From Gadus chalcogrammus (lineage: Eukaryota > Chordata > Actinopteri > Gadiformes > Gadidae): a stretch of 64,000 bases of DNA. A program made the translations under genes and the position numbers. The first letter of the stretch is position 1. Each line of letters starts with the position of its first letter. Below the pieces are notes generated by a model. The model saw only the letters and a list, made by a program, of their open reading frames with translations, was not told the origin of the DNA and ran no database searches. The stretch is taken from NCBI RefSeq assembly GCF_026213295.1, contig NC_079415.1, forward strand, positions 34,810,136 through 34,874,135, in the 5' to 3' direction. Below, one piece after another: positions 1 to 14,335 of the stretch.

Positions 1-3000
1 GAGCTCCATGCACCCCGAAGGGGAGCACCGTGTACTGGTATAGTCCTCCGGGGGTCGCGAACGCCGTTTTCTCCCGGGCGGTCTTGCTGAGGGGGACCTG
101 CCAATATCCCTTGGTAAGGTCGAGGGTGGTGAGGTACCGAGCGGGCCCGAGCCGCTCGATGAGTTCGTCAACCCGGGGCATTGGGTACGCGTCGAACTCC
201 GAGACCTCGTTCAGCCTCCTAAAGTCATTGCAGAATCGAAATGATCCATCTGGCTTCGGGACCAGGACGATTGGGCTGGACCAGGCGCTGTGTGACTCCT
301 CGATCACCCGGAGCTGGAGCATTTTCTTGACCTCCTCCCGTATGGCGACCCGACGGGCCTCTGGGACCCGGTAGGGGGGTACGCGTACCGTGACGCCTGC
401 CTCTGTCCGGATGTCGTGTTGAGCGACCGTTGTTCTCCCGGGTAGCTCGGAGAACACGTCCTGGTGTTGCAACACCACGTCATTGAGGTCTTGTTTCTGG
501 GTGGGGCTGAGGTCCTCGCCCATCGGGACCTCCGGTACGCCTTGCCGGGCGACGAGGGCCACGGGGACCGGCACCGGTGGGGTTGTTCCGGCCTTCCACT
601 GCTTCAAGAGGTTGACATGATACAGCTGGGTGGGCTTGCGCCTCCCCGGCTGCCGCACCCGGTAGTTCACCTCCCCCACGCGGTCGACCACCTCATACGG
701 TCCCTGCCACTTGGCCAGGAACTTGCATTCGGCAGTAGGGATGAGAACCAGGACCCACTCCCCCGGCTGGAAGAGACGCAGCTGGGCCCCGCGGTTGTAG
801 GTCCGCGCCTGGGCCTGCTGTGCCTGGTGCAGATGCTCCCGTACTATGGGCCAGACCTGCGCCATTCTCTCTCGTACCTGCTCGACATGGTCCACTAGGG
901 TACGATGGGGGGAGGGTTGGCTCTCCCAGGCTTCTTTAGCCAGATCTAGTAGTCCCCTTGGCCGCCGTCCGTACAGTAGTTCAAAGGGAGAAAACCCTGT
1001 CGAGGCCTGGGGTACCTCTCTCACCGCGAAGAGGACGTGAGGGAGGAGCTGGTCCCAGTTCTTTCCGTCTCTCTCCATGGTCTTCTTCAGCATGTGTTTT
1101 AAGGTTTTGTTGAACCTTTCCACCAGCCCGTCCGTCTGGGGGTGGTACACTGAAGTCCTCAGCTGCTTCACCTGCAGGAGACTGAGAAGCGCTTTTAGCA
1201 CACGCGACATAAAACATGACCCTTGGTCTGTTAAAATCTCCCGTGCTATCCCCACCCGACTAAAAAGCAACATTAGCTCCCGGGCTACGGCCTTAGCGGT
1301 GGCGGCGCGGAGGGGTAGGGCTTCCGGGTACCGGGTGGCATAGTCAACCATAACTAATATGTATCGGTGTCCCCGGCTGGTCTTGGGGAGAGGGCCCACA
1401 ATGTCTAGGGCCAGTCGGTCAAAGGGTACCTCAATGATAGGCATCGGTATCAGCGGACTCCGGATCGAGGGTCTCGGGGCCGTCCGCTGGCACTCCGGGC
1501 ACGCCTGGCAGTACTCCGTAACGTCCTTCTTTATCCCGGGCCAGTAGAACCGGTCTAGGATCCGTTCCCTAGTCTTGTCCATGCCTAAGTGTGCCCCTAG
1601 GACGTGTGTGTGGGCCATGAAGAGGACTTTACTGGTGTACGGGCGAGGCACCACCAACTGCTCTACTACTACTCCCGCCCTCTCGGTTACCCTATACAGT
1701 AGGCCTGACCTGGTGCAGAAGTGCGGGTACGGTAGGGTACTCACCGAGTCCCTGGCGCGACCGTCATGGGCGACAACGTGGCTCCAGGCGTGTTTCAGGG
1801 GGTCATCCTGCAGTTGAGCGGTGGCGAAATGTCCGGGACGGTCCGACCCCCTCCCGGTTGGGGGGAAGTCCGAGAGCTCCGTGAGGGGGGAACTCTCCGT
1901 CTCTCCTAACCCGGCAGGTCGCTCCGACGCTGTCAGGGTGTCGGGGGTCCCCGGCGGGTCCAGGCGACGAGTCTCGCCGGGTGGGCGGGCTGGTGTGCCT
2001 GGTGGTGTTGGGCCGTCTCTTCCGGTGCCGTCTCCCTCTCCAGATGTCTCAGCTGGGGAGGAGTGTGGTGCCCGGGCTCCGTAGGCGTGACGAACTGGTT
2101 GTCGGTGTCGCCTCGGCTGCGGTCGGGGCGGTCGGGGCGGTCGGGGTCCTGGCTCCGCGTTCCAGAGCCGGTGGAAGATGGGGCAGTCTCTCCCGATCAA
2201 TAGGGGCACCGGGAGATTGGGTACGACCCCGGCCCTTACGGTGAAGGCCCCTCGGGGGGTCCGCACGACCACATGGCACGTGTCATAGGTGCGGGTGTCC
2301 CCATGAACACAGGCGACCTCCATCGGTTCCCCCGTCCTTCCGACGGCTAGGTCGGGCCGGATGAGGGTGACGACACTCCCCGTGTCGATGAGGGCCTGAG
2401 TGTCCTTGTCGCCCACCCGAGCCGGGAGGTTCGGGGCTCCGGCCTCCTGATGCGCCCAACAGGTGGTGAGTAGACACGGTCCTGGCCGGCCCTCACCCAC
2501 GAAGGCCGAGGGCATAGACACATCCCGGTTCTCCGGGCAATTACGAGCGAGGTGTCCCGTCTGGCCACAGTTATAGCACCGCCATGCCTCTCTGGCTTCT
2601 GGCGATCGGGTCTGTGGTCTCGGCTGATCTATCCGTCGAGGGGGTTCCAGTCCTCGCCGGTCCCTACGGGTGTCGATCGGGCGTGGCTGTGGCCGGGTGG
2701 CGCTGCTTAGCTGTCGGGCCACCTGCCAGTTCTCCAGCTGGCGGATCAGCTCGTCCACCGTGGTCGGATGGCTGGTGGCGAGGGTTCTCTGGGCTTCCGG
2801 CGGGAGCTGGCGGATGGTGTTGTCCAGTAACACCCGGTCGAGAGCGCTGGGGCCATCCTCTCCCGCGAGCCATCTCCTGATGAGCCGCGCGTGCTGGGCG
2901 ATCTGGGACCTCACGGCGCCCTTGGGGTTGAAGCGCCAGTCGTGGAACCGTTGGGCCCTGGCCGCCAGGCTATGTCCATAGTACGCTAGTACTGCCTGCT

Positions 3001-3325
3001 TGAGGGTCTGGTACTGACTCGCCTGTTCTGGGGTCAGGTCCTGGCTCGCCTGCTGTGCGGGTCCCGTGAGGAAGGGGGCCACGATGTGTGCCCACTGGTC
3101 CTCCGGCCATCTTTCTCTCCGAGCCGTCCTCTCGAAGGTCTCCAAGTAGGCCTCGACATCGTCCTCTGGTCCTAACTTGGTTAGCCGGCTGGTGGGCTCT
3201 GAGATCGGAGAGACGTCCGAGGAGCGCATTTCCAGCCGTATGACGGCCTGCCGGAGGAGAGCCCTTTCCTCGGCGGCGGATCGCAGGAGGGCGGCCGCGG
3301 CTGCGGCCCCGTCTGGGTTCTGCAT
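1..3325 (-). CDS. Gag-Pol polyprotein of Gmr1-like element: gag, CCHC, protease, integrase, RT (partial)
   Basis: The chosen ATG is at 3325, about 75 bases inside the LTR, and opens a protein beginning MQNPDG. Gag ends in a CCHC knuckle (CYNCGQTGHLARNC, from 2578). The aspartic protease motif LIDTGS lies near 2389. Integrase follows: an HHCC zinc region ending CQACPECQ near 1500, then LDIVGP (first catalytic D), TDQG with D at 1228, and VERF with E at 1120, giving DD35E spacing. A GPY motif (KWQGPYEVV) lies near 700. RT starts near 440 and includes LTTLDLTKGYWQVPL; the sequence ends before the YxDD box. I checked that the ATG, the knuckle, the protease, both catalytic integrase sites and RT all share one frame, and saw no stop, so gag-pol appears to be a single frame of at least 1,108 codons without a gag-pol frameshift. 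Confidence 0.88.
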   Translation of the reverse strand, partial: MQNPDGAAAAAALLRSAAEERALLRQAVIRLEMRSSDVSPISEPTSRLTKLGPEDDVEAYLETFERTARRERWPEDQWAHIVAPFLTGPAQQASQDLTPEQASQYQTLKQAVLAYYGHSLAARAQRFHDWRFNPKGAVRSQIAQHARLIRRWLAGEDGPSALDRVLLDNTIRQLPPEAQRTLATSHPTTVDELIRQLENWQVARQLSSATRPQPRPIDTRRDRRGLEPPRRIDQPRPQTRSPEAREAWRCYNCGQTGHLARNCPENRDVSMPSAFVGEGRPGPCLLTTCWAHQEAGAPNLPARVGDKDTQALIDTGSVVTLIRPDLAVGRTGEPMEVACVHGDTRTYDTCHVVVRTPRGAFTVRAGVVPNLPVPLLIGRDCPIFHRLWNAEPGPRPPRPPRPQPRRHRQPVRHAYGARAPHSSPAETSGEGDGTGRDGPTPPGTPARPPGETRRLDPPGTPDTLTASERPAGLGETESSPLTELSDFPPTGRGSDRPGHFATAQLQDDPLKHAWSHVVAHDGRARDSVSTLPYPHFCTRSGLLYRVTERAGVVVEQLVVPRPYTSKVLFMAHTHVLGAHLGMDKTRERILDRFYWPGIKKDVTEYCQACPECQRTAPRPSIRSPLIPMPIIEVPFDRLALDIVGPLPKTSRGHRYILVMVDYATRYPEALPLRAATAKAVARELMLLFSRVGIAREILTDQGSCFMSRVLKALLSLLQVKQLRTSVYHPQTDGLVERFNKTLKHMLKKTMERDGKNWDQLLPHVLFAVREVPQASTGFSPFELLYGRRPRGLLDLAKEAWESQPSPHRTLVDHVEQVRERMAQVWPIVREHLHQAQQAQARTYNRGAQLRLFQPGEWVLVLIPTAECKFLAKWQGPYEVVDRVGEVNYRVRQPGRRKPTQLYHVNLLKQWKAGTTPPVPVPVALVARQGVPEVPMGEDLSPTQKQDLNDVVLQHQDVFSELPGRTTVAQHDIRTEAGVTVRVPPYRVPEARRVAIREEVKKMLQLRVIEESHSAWSSPIVLVPKPDGSFRFCNDFRRLNEVSEFDAYPMPRVDELIERLGPARYLTTLDLTKGYWQVPLSKTAREKTAFATPGGLYQYTVLPFGVHGA

Positions 3326-3400
3326 TTGGGGCGGGTGGTCCCGAAAAAAAATAGCAGGAAAAACAGTTGCGTGGTCGGACTGCCTGCCTTCTCCACCATA

Positions 3401-3916
3401 TGTGGTAACCCGGCTCAAGTAACAAGAGTCTCTGCTGCTCAAACTGCCAACAAGGCACGTTTATTAATCCAAACGAACGGAAAAAAGGGGAATCACCCGT
3501 CAATGCAAACGATACAAAATAAAGAGTCTGGGCTCCGTGAGCCACTGGGGACGCTGTGGTCGTGTCTCACGCGCCGTCCCGATATCCAGGAGAGGCGGTC
3601 CTTCCGTGGTCTCCTGGGGTCTTCTCTAGACCTGGTCCTGGGGCAAAGGTCCGTGCGGGTAGGGAATCTCGCTTCGCTCCGCTCTCTGCTCCTGCATGGG
3701 TCACATACCTCCTGTGTGTCAGACTACCTCTCAGCTTCTCTTTTATAGCCCTCACCTGGGTCTGATTGGCCTTGTACACAGGTGTCTCCTGTTGGCGTTG
3801 AGTGGGACCTTCTCAAAGCGACCCTTGGCGCCCTCTGGGGGAAAAGGGTGGTAGACAGCACGTATTACCTGCCCTCTGGGCTTCCAGGCCTGCCGTGTCG
3901 GGGCCGGGTTGCCACA
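3401..3916 (-). repeat. 5' LTR of the Gmr1-like element
   Basis: The 516-bp LTR has inverted ends: TGTGGCAACCCGGC (minus strand, from 3916) and GCCGGGTTACCACA (ending 3401). A TATAAAA box lies at 3741-3747 and an AATAAA signal at 3460-3465, both on the minus strand, so U3, R and U5 are in the expected order and the LTR could act as a promoter. Two bases inside the LTR, a TGG-starting stretch (about 3381-3398, TGGTGGAGAAGGCAGGCA) is the likely primer-binding site; I cannot name the tRNA. Confidence 0.85.
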
Positions 3917-4287
3917 GTTTCTATAATCACGCCACTAACTGCTGCACTGTCGTTGCTCTGCGTTAGCTTCTAGCTTCGCTGCGTAGTGTTTATCTTGTAC
4001 TAAACGATAGACCCATTCTTCCACATGTTTTCCCGCCGCTCGTCCCTCAGCGACCTCCCCGAGTGTGTCAGTAGGGGTCTGGACGCCGGACAGGAGAGGA
4101 ATTGGTGGGCGGACATTTTGATCTCCAAAAAATGAAACTTGAGTTCGCTGCCGAGCTGAAAGTTGTGTCTCAATCTCATGAGTTTTAGAATTAATAGTTG
4201 TGTTTACTTTGCGTGCATTAACATATCTGTTTTTTATTTATCCTAGGATTAGATGTGAGGGGTAGGGACCCACCACGAGGTAACACT

Positions 4288-4405
<118 letters not shown>

Positions 4406-4581
4406 TCTCAGAGGAGAAGCTCTGAACATCACACCATGCAAACATACTCATATCTCTACATATACCTTCACTCAAACATTAATTTATTCAAAAATGAAAA
4501 TATCCCTCACTCATTCAGTCTCTCGCTCACAAATTCACTCATTCACTCATTCACTCCCTGTGTGTTCCCCTTTGTCTCCAG

Positions 4582-8255
<3,674 letters not shown>

Positions 8256-8353
8256 GGACGGGGGGTGGGGGGAGGGGTGCACGCCGGGAGCCTCTGGACA
8301 CGGGGGGGGGGGCTCGCGGAAAAGAAGTGTGACGTTGGGGTGTGTTATGGTTA

Positions 8354-8617
8354 AGGCTCTGTTATGGTTCCGCGGCGACTCGACGCAACGACCACGCAGA
8401 CGCTTCGACGCAGTCGTGAAGCGGTTTTGGTTCCAGCGTCGGGTTTCAGTGAGGGGACCAATCACAGCCCTCGCTGCTGCGACGCCTCAACGGAAGGTGA
8501 CAATTTTTTGGGAGGCGCGCGTCAGGTCCTTGCGTCTGACCCAAGGAGGGTCCGCAAGGACGTAATGGGTCCGTAAACCCACCTGCGTTGCGTCGACGTG
8601 GAACCATAACTGAGCCT
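8354..8617. mobile_element. Harbinger/ISL2EU-like MITE
   Basis: Inverted ends AGGCTCTGTTATGGTTCC and, on the other strand, AGGCTCAGTTATGGTTCC, flanked by TTA at 8351-8353 and 8618-8620. The 3-bp TTA duplication is what PIF/Harbinger-group elements make. The 264-bp body has no coding capacity. Confidence 0.75.
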
Positions 8618-8620
8618 TTA

Positions 8621-11358
8621 AGCCCCGCCTCTTGGGCGAAAACTGTTTATTTTCTGATCTTCGTGCAACAAATTTAAAGCAGGTAACTTTTTTGTTCAAC
8701 GAAAATTCCAATAGCATATCTTCAAAACCTCTACTTCTTCTAAAACTAATGAAAATTTGATGTCGTCAAGAAGTCAGCTCTTCTCCGATTCTCACTTTCC
8801 TTTCAGATTTTTTTGTTTTTGTTTAACGTCACATTCATATCTTCACATGAAAGGAGCAACAACATCAGAACAAACAAACGAGTCACTGCCATTCATTTCC
8901 ATGGATTTATTTTATAAAAAAAGAGGCAACCGAATGACAGGACGTAGGCAGGGTGACGTCACCGGGCGGTTCATACCACCACAACAAACAAACAAACAAA
9001 CAAACAAACAAACAAACAAAAACAGAAGACAGAGGTCCGTGTGTGGATTCGACCACGAAGGTTCTGCGAGGAAAAAACAAAGCTGTGGGATGAACCAATC
9101 AGAACGGAGCCGAAGTTTCCCTGTTTACCGTTGCCCGATTAACGCCCTGAAATTCCGAAGCAAAAACGGCATCTCTGGTGTTAGCGTTAGCTAGTTATTA
9201 TGCACACACACACACGTTAGCTTACTGGATATCTACGTCAGTCAATGTCGACACTAATTACAAAATTTGGTTTGCAAACCTTGTGCTGTTGATATACAGT
9301 TTTTAAAACAAAACAAATAAGAAAGGTTTGTGATAATGCGATGTTGCAATATCTTTTGATGACTGCGTTAATGCCTGCTAAATTAGCCTTGTTAAATCAC
9401 ACATTTATATATCCTGTACAGTGTTATTCTATATTGCCTACACGGTCATCAATAAATGAAAAAATAAAAATGTACATTTGTGAGAAAGAAATACGTGCAA
9501 TATTCCATCGGTACAGGATTGGTTGGGCAGAAAGACAGATGGACTGCAAGGAAAGCTAGCTTAAGTCAGGACTCACAAGGGCCAACTTGGGTGTTAAAAA
9601 ATATCCCAGACGCACAATTCCCAAACTGCCACCGTCTCAAACAGGCCCCAATACAATTATTTTGAGTATTAATGCAACTGAACAGATCAGCATTTGGGAT
9701 GGCGTTGTTGTGGTTGTTGGAGATATTGCGCTTGAAAATCGGAAATCGATAACGAAACCAGGCCCCCTGTTATTAAAAAGAAAGTCCATGGTTTTGTCCT
9801 TGTACTGAACCCGGCATGACGCTGAGTGCCCAGACCAGCTAACCACTGAAGAATAAACACAACAATCAATAATAAGGTGAACCACAACTAAATAGCATGT
9901 GCCAGAGTGCCCCCTCCCCCAATCCAAGTACGGAGCCGCCAACACGACGTGAGCCTGAGAATCTGATCCCCCCCCCCCCCCCCCCCCCATCCTAAACCCA
10001 TAAACTACGACCCCAATTCTCATTGGTGAGCGTTTTTTAACCAAACCCGTGCAGCTCGTTTGAAAAAAACAAAAACATTCTTAAACTCTAACGAAAGTAA
10101 TAAGTGAATTCCGATAATCGTACAACCATGGCTTAAAATAAAATCGAACCAGTGGCGAAACTGTCTGTTGCTTCTCTTTAAGAAGCATTAGGCATAAAAC
10201 AAACAAAAAGATAACAGCCGCAAAAAGTATGAAATATTTTGACTTCGGCCATTTCGCCCTAGTGGATCAGTGCAGCAGTGCATGCTGGTCAAATATGCAA
10301 ATGGTAGGAACAAAAAGACAAAACACAGTGGACGCGAACGGGCACTAGCGTTGCCACGGTCAACTAGTTAAAAAACCCGGTCAAATAAGTAAACAGCTAT
10401 TTATTCAAGGTTCTAACCGTAATACCCACCTGTGGCACAAGGTTATGGCTGACCAGATGACACATTCCCACCTAGCTCCTTGCTACGGTGGATATAAACG
10501 TCAGTTGACAAAATAACCTACAGGGAGGTCTGTTACAGAGCTGTGTCGTAAAAACATAGTTTGTCAGAATTAAACAAAGAAAATTGTCCCATCCTTAAAA
10601 GACAATGTTTCTGTTTTAAATAAAAGGTTTGATATAAAAAACGCCGGTGACATAGGGATATGTAGTCCTCGTTTGAGCGCACAAGCAACAAAGAAGCAGC
10701 GTTAGCCCCGACCCTGACCCTAGTTTCTTGTACAGCCCAGGGACGAGCCCTGGAAGAGACCCTATACACAAGGCCCTGGACGACCCTTCCCTCTTCCCCT
10801 CAACCTATCCACCTCCTCTCCTGCTGGGTTCAACTATAACTGAAAACCCCACGACACTTACTGAGACCAAACTTCTTCATTTTCCCCAAAACCCTCACCT
10901 CCTTCATCACTTTCAGGCACCCTTCCTTCACTTCCTCAAACCTCCACCACTTGTACGCCAACACCCAGAGCCTTGCAGAAGCAACGGGGTCAAAATGGTA
11001 CGCATTTTACAGGAATTATTCTCCATTTTGCATTTTCCTCAGAACCCAAACCTGAGCCTGACCTCAGAGCACCCCCCCCCCCCCATTCCCCTAACCCCAA
11101 TACAGGCGGATTAAGGCATCAGCAGGTATCCCCACGCGTACACAGTCGCAGCTCAACCATGCGCCGTCCATTGTGCTTTTAAAAGAATCATAATCATTAT
11201 TTAAGAAAAGACGAGGGAACCAAATCGTTTCCGTGGAAACCGTTTCAGTCCCGAGCGGGGGGATGACGACGAGGGTGGGAGAGTTACCATGGGGATGGGG
11301 AGGGGCAGATCAGAAGGGAGGAGGTGCACGGCAGCCACACGTAACCCCCCCCCCTCGC
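8621..11358. other. Intergenic stretch, only simple repeats recognised
   Basis: Contains (AAAC)n at about 8986-9020, a C homopolymer at about 9967-9988 and a C-rich stretch near 11070-11090. No supported exon was seen. It could include the 3' UTR of the possible minus-strand exon ending at 11359. Confidence 0.5.
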
Positions 11359-11640
11359 TCAGTGCTTCCCGGCCCCGGAGGACGGGGGCTGGGTGAAGGA
11401 GGACAGCCTCCCCCTCCTCTGCTGCCCCTTGGGGTCCCCCCAGGGCGGGGGGGGCAGAGCCAGCGAGGTGGGGGGGGCCAGGGGCCGGGGCCGGGCCGGC
11501 ACCGGCGCCGCCCCCATCATGACGGGGAGGCTCTGGTTGCGCCGCAGGCCGGCCAGCAGGCTGCCCCCCCCCGCCGCCACCACGAAGGAGGAGGGGGGGG
11601 GGGGGTCCGCGGGGCCCTGGAGCACCCGGCCGAACCCCAG
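11359..11640 (-). CDS. Possible GC-rich terminal coding exon, unidentified
   Basis: An open minus-strand frame ends with a stop at 11359-11361. It reads as a plausible proline-rich C terminus (SLLAGLRRNQSLPVM, then ALPPPPWGDPKGQQRR). The upstream end abuts the gypsy integrase fragment at about 11645 with no convincing acceptor, so if it was once an exon it has been cut by that insertion. I do not recognise the family. The high GC could produce such a frame by chance, so this is weak. Confidence 0.22.
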   Translation of the reverse strand: MGFGRVLQGPADPPPPSSFVVAAGGGSLLAGLRRNQSLPVMMGAAPVPARPRPLAPPTSLALPPPPWGDPKGQQRRGRLSSFTQPPSSGAGKH

Positions 11641-11644
11641 CTCC

Positions 11645-11955
11645 ACATTGGAGCTAGTGCGGCAAAGGTGCTACTGGCCAGGCATGTCCTCAGAGGTGGC
11701 ACAGTGGTGCAGAGAGTGTGAGAGGTGTCAAGTTGCTAAGGACATACCCAGACCGCCTCCCAGTTTCATGGGGCATTTGTTGGCTTCGCGTCCCAACGAA
11801 ATCATGGCCATTGATTTTACCTTGCTGGAACCCAGCCACAACGGGTTGGAGAATGTCTTAGTCATGACAGACGTTTTCAGTAAATACACCTTGGCTGTTC
11901 CTACCCGAGATCAACGAGCCCCAGTTGTTGCTCAGACTTTGGTCAGATATGAAGG
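11645..11955 (+). pseudogene. Ty3/gypsy integrase fragment
   Basis: The plus-strand frame gives LELVRQRCYWPGM, then CRECERCQVAK (the CxxC half of the integrase zinc domain), AIDFTLLEPS (first catalytic D) and VLVMTDVFSKYTLAVPT. The second D and the E are absent because the frame runs directly into the 47-bp minisatellite at about 11946. The sequence differs from the Gmr1-like integrase at the left edge, so it comes from another gypsy lineage. It is a dead fragment. Confidence 0.8.
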
Positions 11956-12330
11956 GTTATTGTGGGGGTATCAGGTTAAATGGTTTGATCCAGATATGAA
12001 GGGTTATTGTGGGGGTATCAGGTTAAATGGTTTGATCCAGATATGAGGGGGTTAATGTGGGGTATCAGGATAAAAGGTTTGATCCAGATATGAAGGGTTA
12101 TTGTGGGGGTATCAGGTTAAAAGGTTTGATCCAGATATGTAGGGTTATTGTGGGGATATCAATGGTTTAGTCCAGACATATAGGGATATGTTGGGCACTG
12201 GGGCTATAATGTTAAATGGTTTGATCCAGATATGAAGGGTTATTGTGGGGGAATTAGGTTAAATGGTTTGATCCAGATATGGAGGGTCATGTTGGAGGTA
12301 TCAGGTTAAATGGTTTAACTATCTGACCCA
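11946..12330 (+). repeat. Dispersed 47-bp minisatellite, copy 1
   Basis: Imperfect tandem units around the core GGTTTGATCCAGATATG, followed by AGGGTTATTGTGGGGG and TATCAGGTTAAAT. The same unit recurs at 19263-19550 and 57490-57735 in the same orientation. Confidence 0.9.
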
Positions 12331-12394
12331 CTTGATTTATACCTCTATGTTGCCATGATATGTTTGTTAATGTTTTCCACCCGCTTTTAATAGG

Positions 12395-12850
12395 TGTTAC
12401 TCCAAATAGGGCATGAAGGTAAGTATGCTCCATTGAAAGGGAGACGCTTATGTATTATTTGTTTTACCTCACAGGAAAATTTAATAAGAGGATTGACTAT
12501 TTTCAAATTGGTTTTGGGGTATTACCATATGGCGGTGAGGGAGAAAGATTTGTCTTGGTTGGTTAAAATTGTTTCCTCAACCCATTTTTTCAACTCCCTA
12601 ACTCACTCTGGCCTGTATAGGCCCACAACAAAGGAAACCTAGCATTATAAGCAAGATAATAAGAATCAACATCTTGGACTCCCAATCCACCTCTTTTCCT
12701 CGATCTGGATAATCTTTTGTAGCTGATTCTTGTTTTTTTATTACTCCAAAAGAAATCTGAGAATAATTTATTCATTTCTTTGAACCAGTAAAGAGGGAAT
12801 TTAAGAGGAATTGCTGACATAAGAAATAATAATCTTGGAGTGTGTTTACA
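12395..12850 (-). pseudogene. L1/Tx1-like LINE ORF2 C-terminal fragment
   Basis: Minus-strand translation gives FFWSNKKTRISYKRLSRSRK, then GGLGVQDVDSYYLAYNARF, the characteristic region beyond RT in L1/Tx1-type ORF2. A stop near 12590 interrupts it, and homology-like sequence (WVEETILTNQDKSFSL, later NPLIKFSCEVKQIIHKR) continues to about 12395. No RT or endonuclease part remains. Confidence 0.75.
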
Positions 12851-13136
12851 AATATTTAGAGCAACAATAAAGGTGTTAAGGTCTATTACTTGCAGAGGAA
12901 GTTACTGTGCCACCCCTTGTAGTCACGTGACCTCAAGTTGAATAATTGATCTGAATTAGATACAAGGTTGTAATGAACTATCAAGGTTGTTCGTTTTAAG
13001 GACATTTTTTATGTTGTGAGTGAACAAGTTGGTGCAATAAACGGTTTTATCTTTACCCCAATAAAGACAAGTTTAATGAATCAAGTATCGTGTTTGCTCA
13101 TTGTCATTTCATATTGCCTTTTGATTTCTCTTCCAG

Positions 13137-13415
13137 GGGAGCTTCGAAGGATCCGTTCTAAATTTGTGAAGGGAGTTTCAGACCCAGTTATGAAAGGTCT
13201 CCTGGATGACCTTTGGCAGCAGAAGGTGTTTAGTACTGAGGAAAAGGACTCCGTGATTGAGGACCAGAAGAGCAAAGTGGACCGAGCACGTCGTCTGATC
13301 GACATGGTGATGGGGAAAGGGGAGAGAGCAAGTTAAGCGATGATTGATAGTATGAAGAAGAGGGACGGACACTTATGCTACACCCTGGGTCTGATCTCTT
13401 CTCCTCCTGGTGTGG
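13137..13415 (+). pseudogene. Orphan CARD exon (caspase-1/NLRP1-type) with one nonsense codon
   Basis: A polypyrimidine-AG acceptor (TTTGATTTCTCTTCCAG) precedes ELRRIRSKFVKGVSDPVMKG, then LLDDLWQQKVFSTEE and RARRLIDMVMGKGERAS. This is a CARD of the kind found in teleost caspase-1 and NLRP1-like proteins. TAA at 13334-13336 stops the frame, but the same frame goes on as AMIDSMKKRDGHLCYTLGLI to a strong donor (G|GTGAGT at 13416), as these CARD exons normally do. One C-to-T change of CAA would give the stop. The exon is phase 1 at both ends. No partner exon was found: the next 3 kb is transposon DNA and an L1 fragment lies just upstream. Confidence 0.75.
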
Positions 13416-13817
13416 GTGAGTTGTTACCATGAATCTACTTTTTAAAGAAACGGTCTCTGCCAGCTTTGTTTTGACAAGAGAGGAGCTTCTTTGTTCTTTA
13501 ATCCACTGGGATCCAGGGATTCATTATCATCCACTCGGGATTGCATTTGTATGGAATACGACTTACTTTTTTTGAGAGGTAGGGGTTTTACTTAGTGCTG
13601 CTGTATTCCTTGGCTCAATGGTGTTATTGCCAGCTTAACAGGATCCCTTTTATAGTTTGGTAACCCTCACCTTAACCCCTCACACCCATTTCTAAAGGGG
13701 TAAAACTAAATCCATATTTTTGTTGAGTGGTACATCGTCAGTAGGTGGAACTTGACCTGCCTGTGTGTCGATTGTCTTTGTCTTTTTATAAAACCCGCTC
13801 TGCATGGCGGGATCTGT

Positions 13818-13987
13818 CTGATAGATAGATAGATAGATAGATAAATACTTTAATAATCCCAGAGGGAAATTATTTTTGTCACGAACTCCAGATATACATA
13901 CACAAATAAATAAATAAATAAATAAATATTAAGAATAAAATATAAAATATAACATATATATCCATATCCATATATATACATATACAT

Positions 13988-14036
<49 letters not shown>

Positions 14037-14224
14037 CATACAACATAAATACACATACATACACAAAAGATAAAAGATACAACCTAAGAAAAACAAAATA
14101 TACAAATAAAAAATTTAAGGACAATATAAATATATATACAACACCATATATACACATACATATATATATATATACATATACACATATACACATATATACA
14201 TACATACATACATACATACATACA

Positions 14225-14256
<32 letters not shown>

Positions 14257-14335
14257 CATACATACATACATACATACATACATACATACATACATACATA
14301 CATACATACATACATACATACATACATACATACAC
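13818..14335. repeat. Compound microsatellite (GATA, TAAA, TA, CATA)
   Basis: GATA units at 13818-13847, AAAT units near 13903-13925, TA runs near 13995-14025, and a long (CATA)n at about 14190-14335. It expanded within the 3' UTR of the LINE fragment described next. Confidence 0.9.

Larger units (their letters stand above)
1..3916 (-). mobile_element. Gmr1-like Ty3/gypsy LTR retrotransposon (5' LTR to RT; truncated by window edge)
   Basis: Read on the minus strand the order is LTR, primer-binding site, gag, protease, integrase, reverse transcriptase. Integrase precedes RT, the reverse of ordinary Ty3/gypsy elements and the hallmark of the Gmr1 lineage, first described from Atlantic cod. The element runs off the left edge inside RT, so RNase H and the 3' LTR are not seen and the target-site duplication cannot be tested; the bases outside the LTR are GTTTC at 3917-3921. 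The open frame and well-paired LTR ends suggest a young insertion. It lies antisense to, and 5' of, the PRY-SPRY gene exons that begin at 4582, so it may sit in an upstream intron of that gene (inference). Confidence 0.9.

Noticed and set aside
2970..3545. 191-codon minus-strand frame overlapping gag and the LTR
   Set aside because: Out of frame with the gag-PR-IN-RT frame and without recognisable motifs; it starts inside the LTR.
10728..11114. 128-codon proline/histidine-rich plus frame
   Set aside because: C-rich low-complexity sequence, no splice context or family features.
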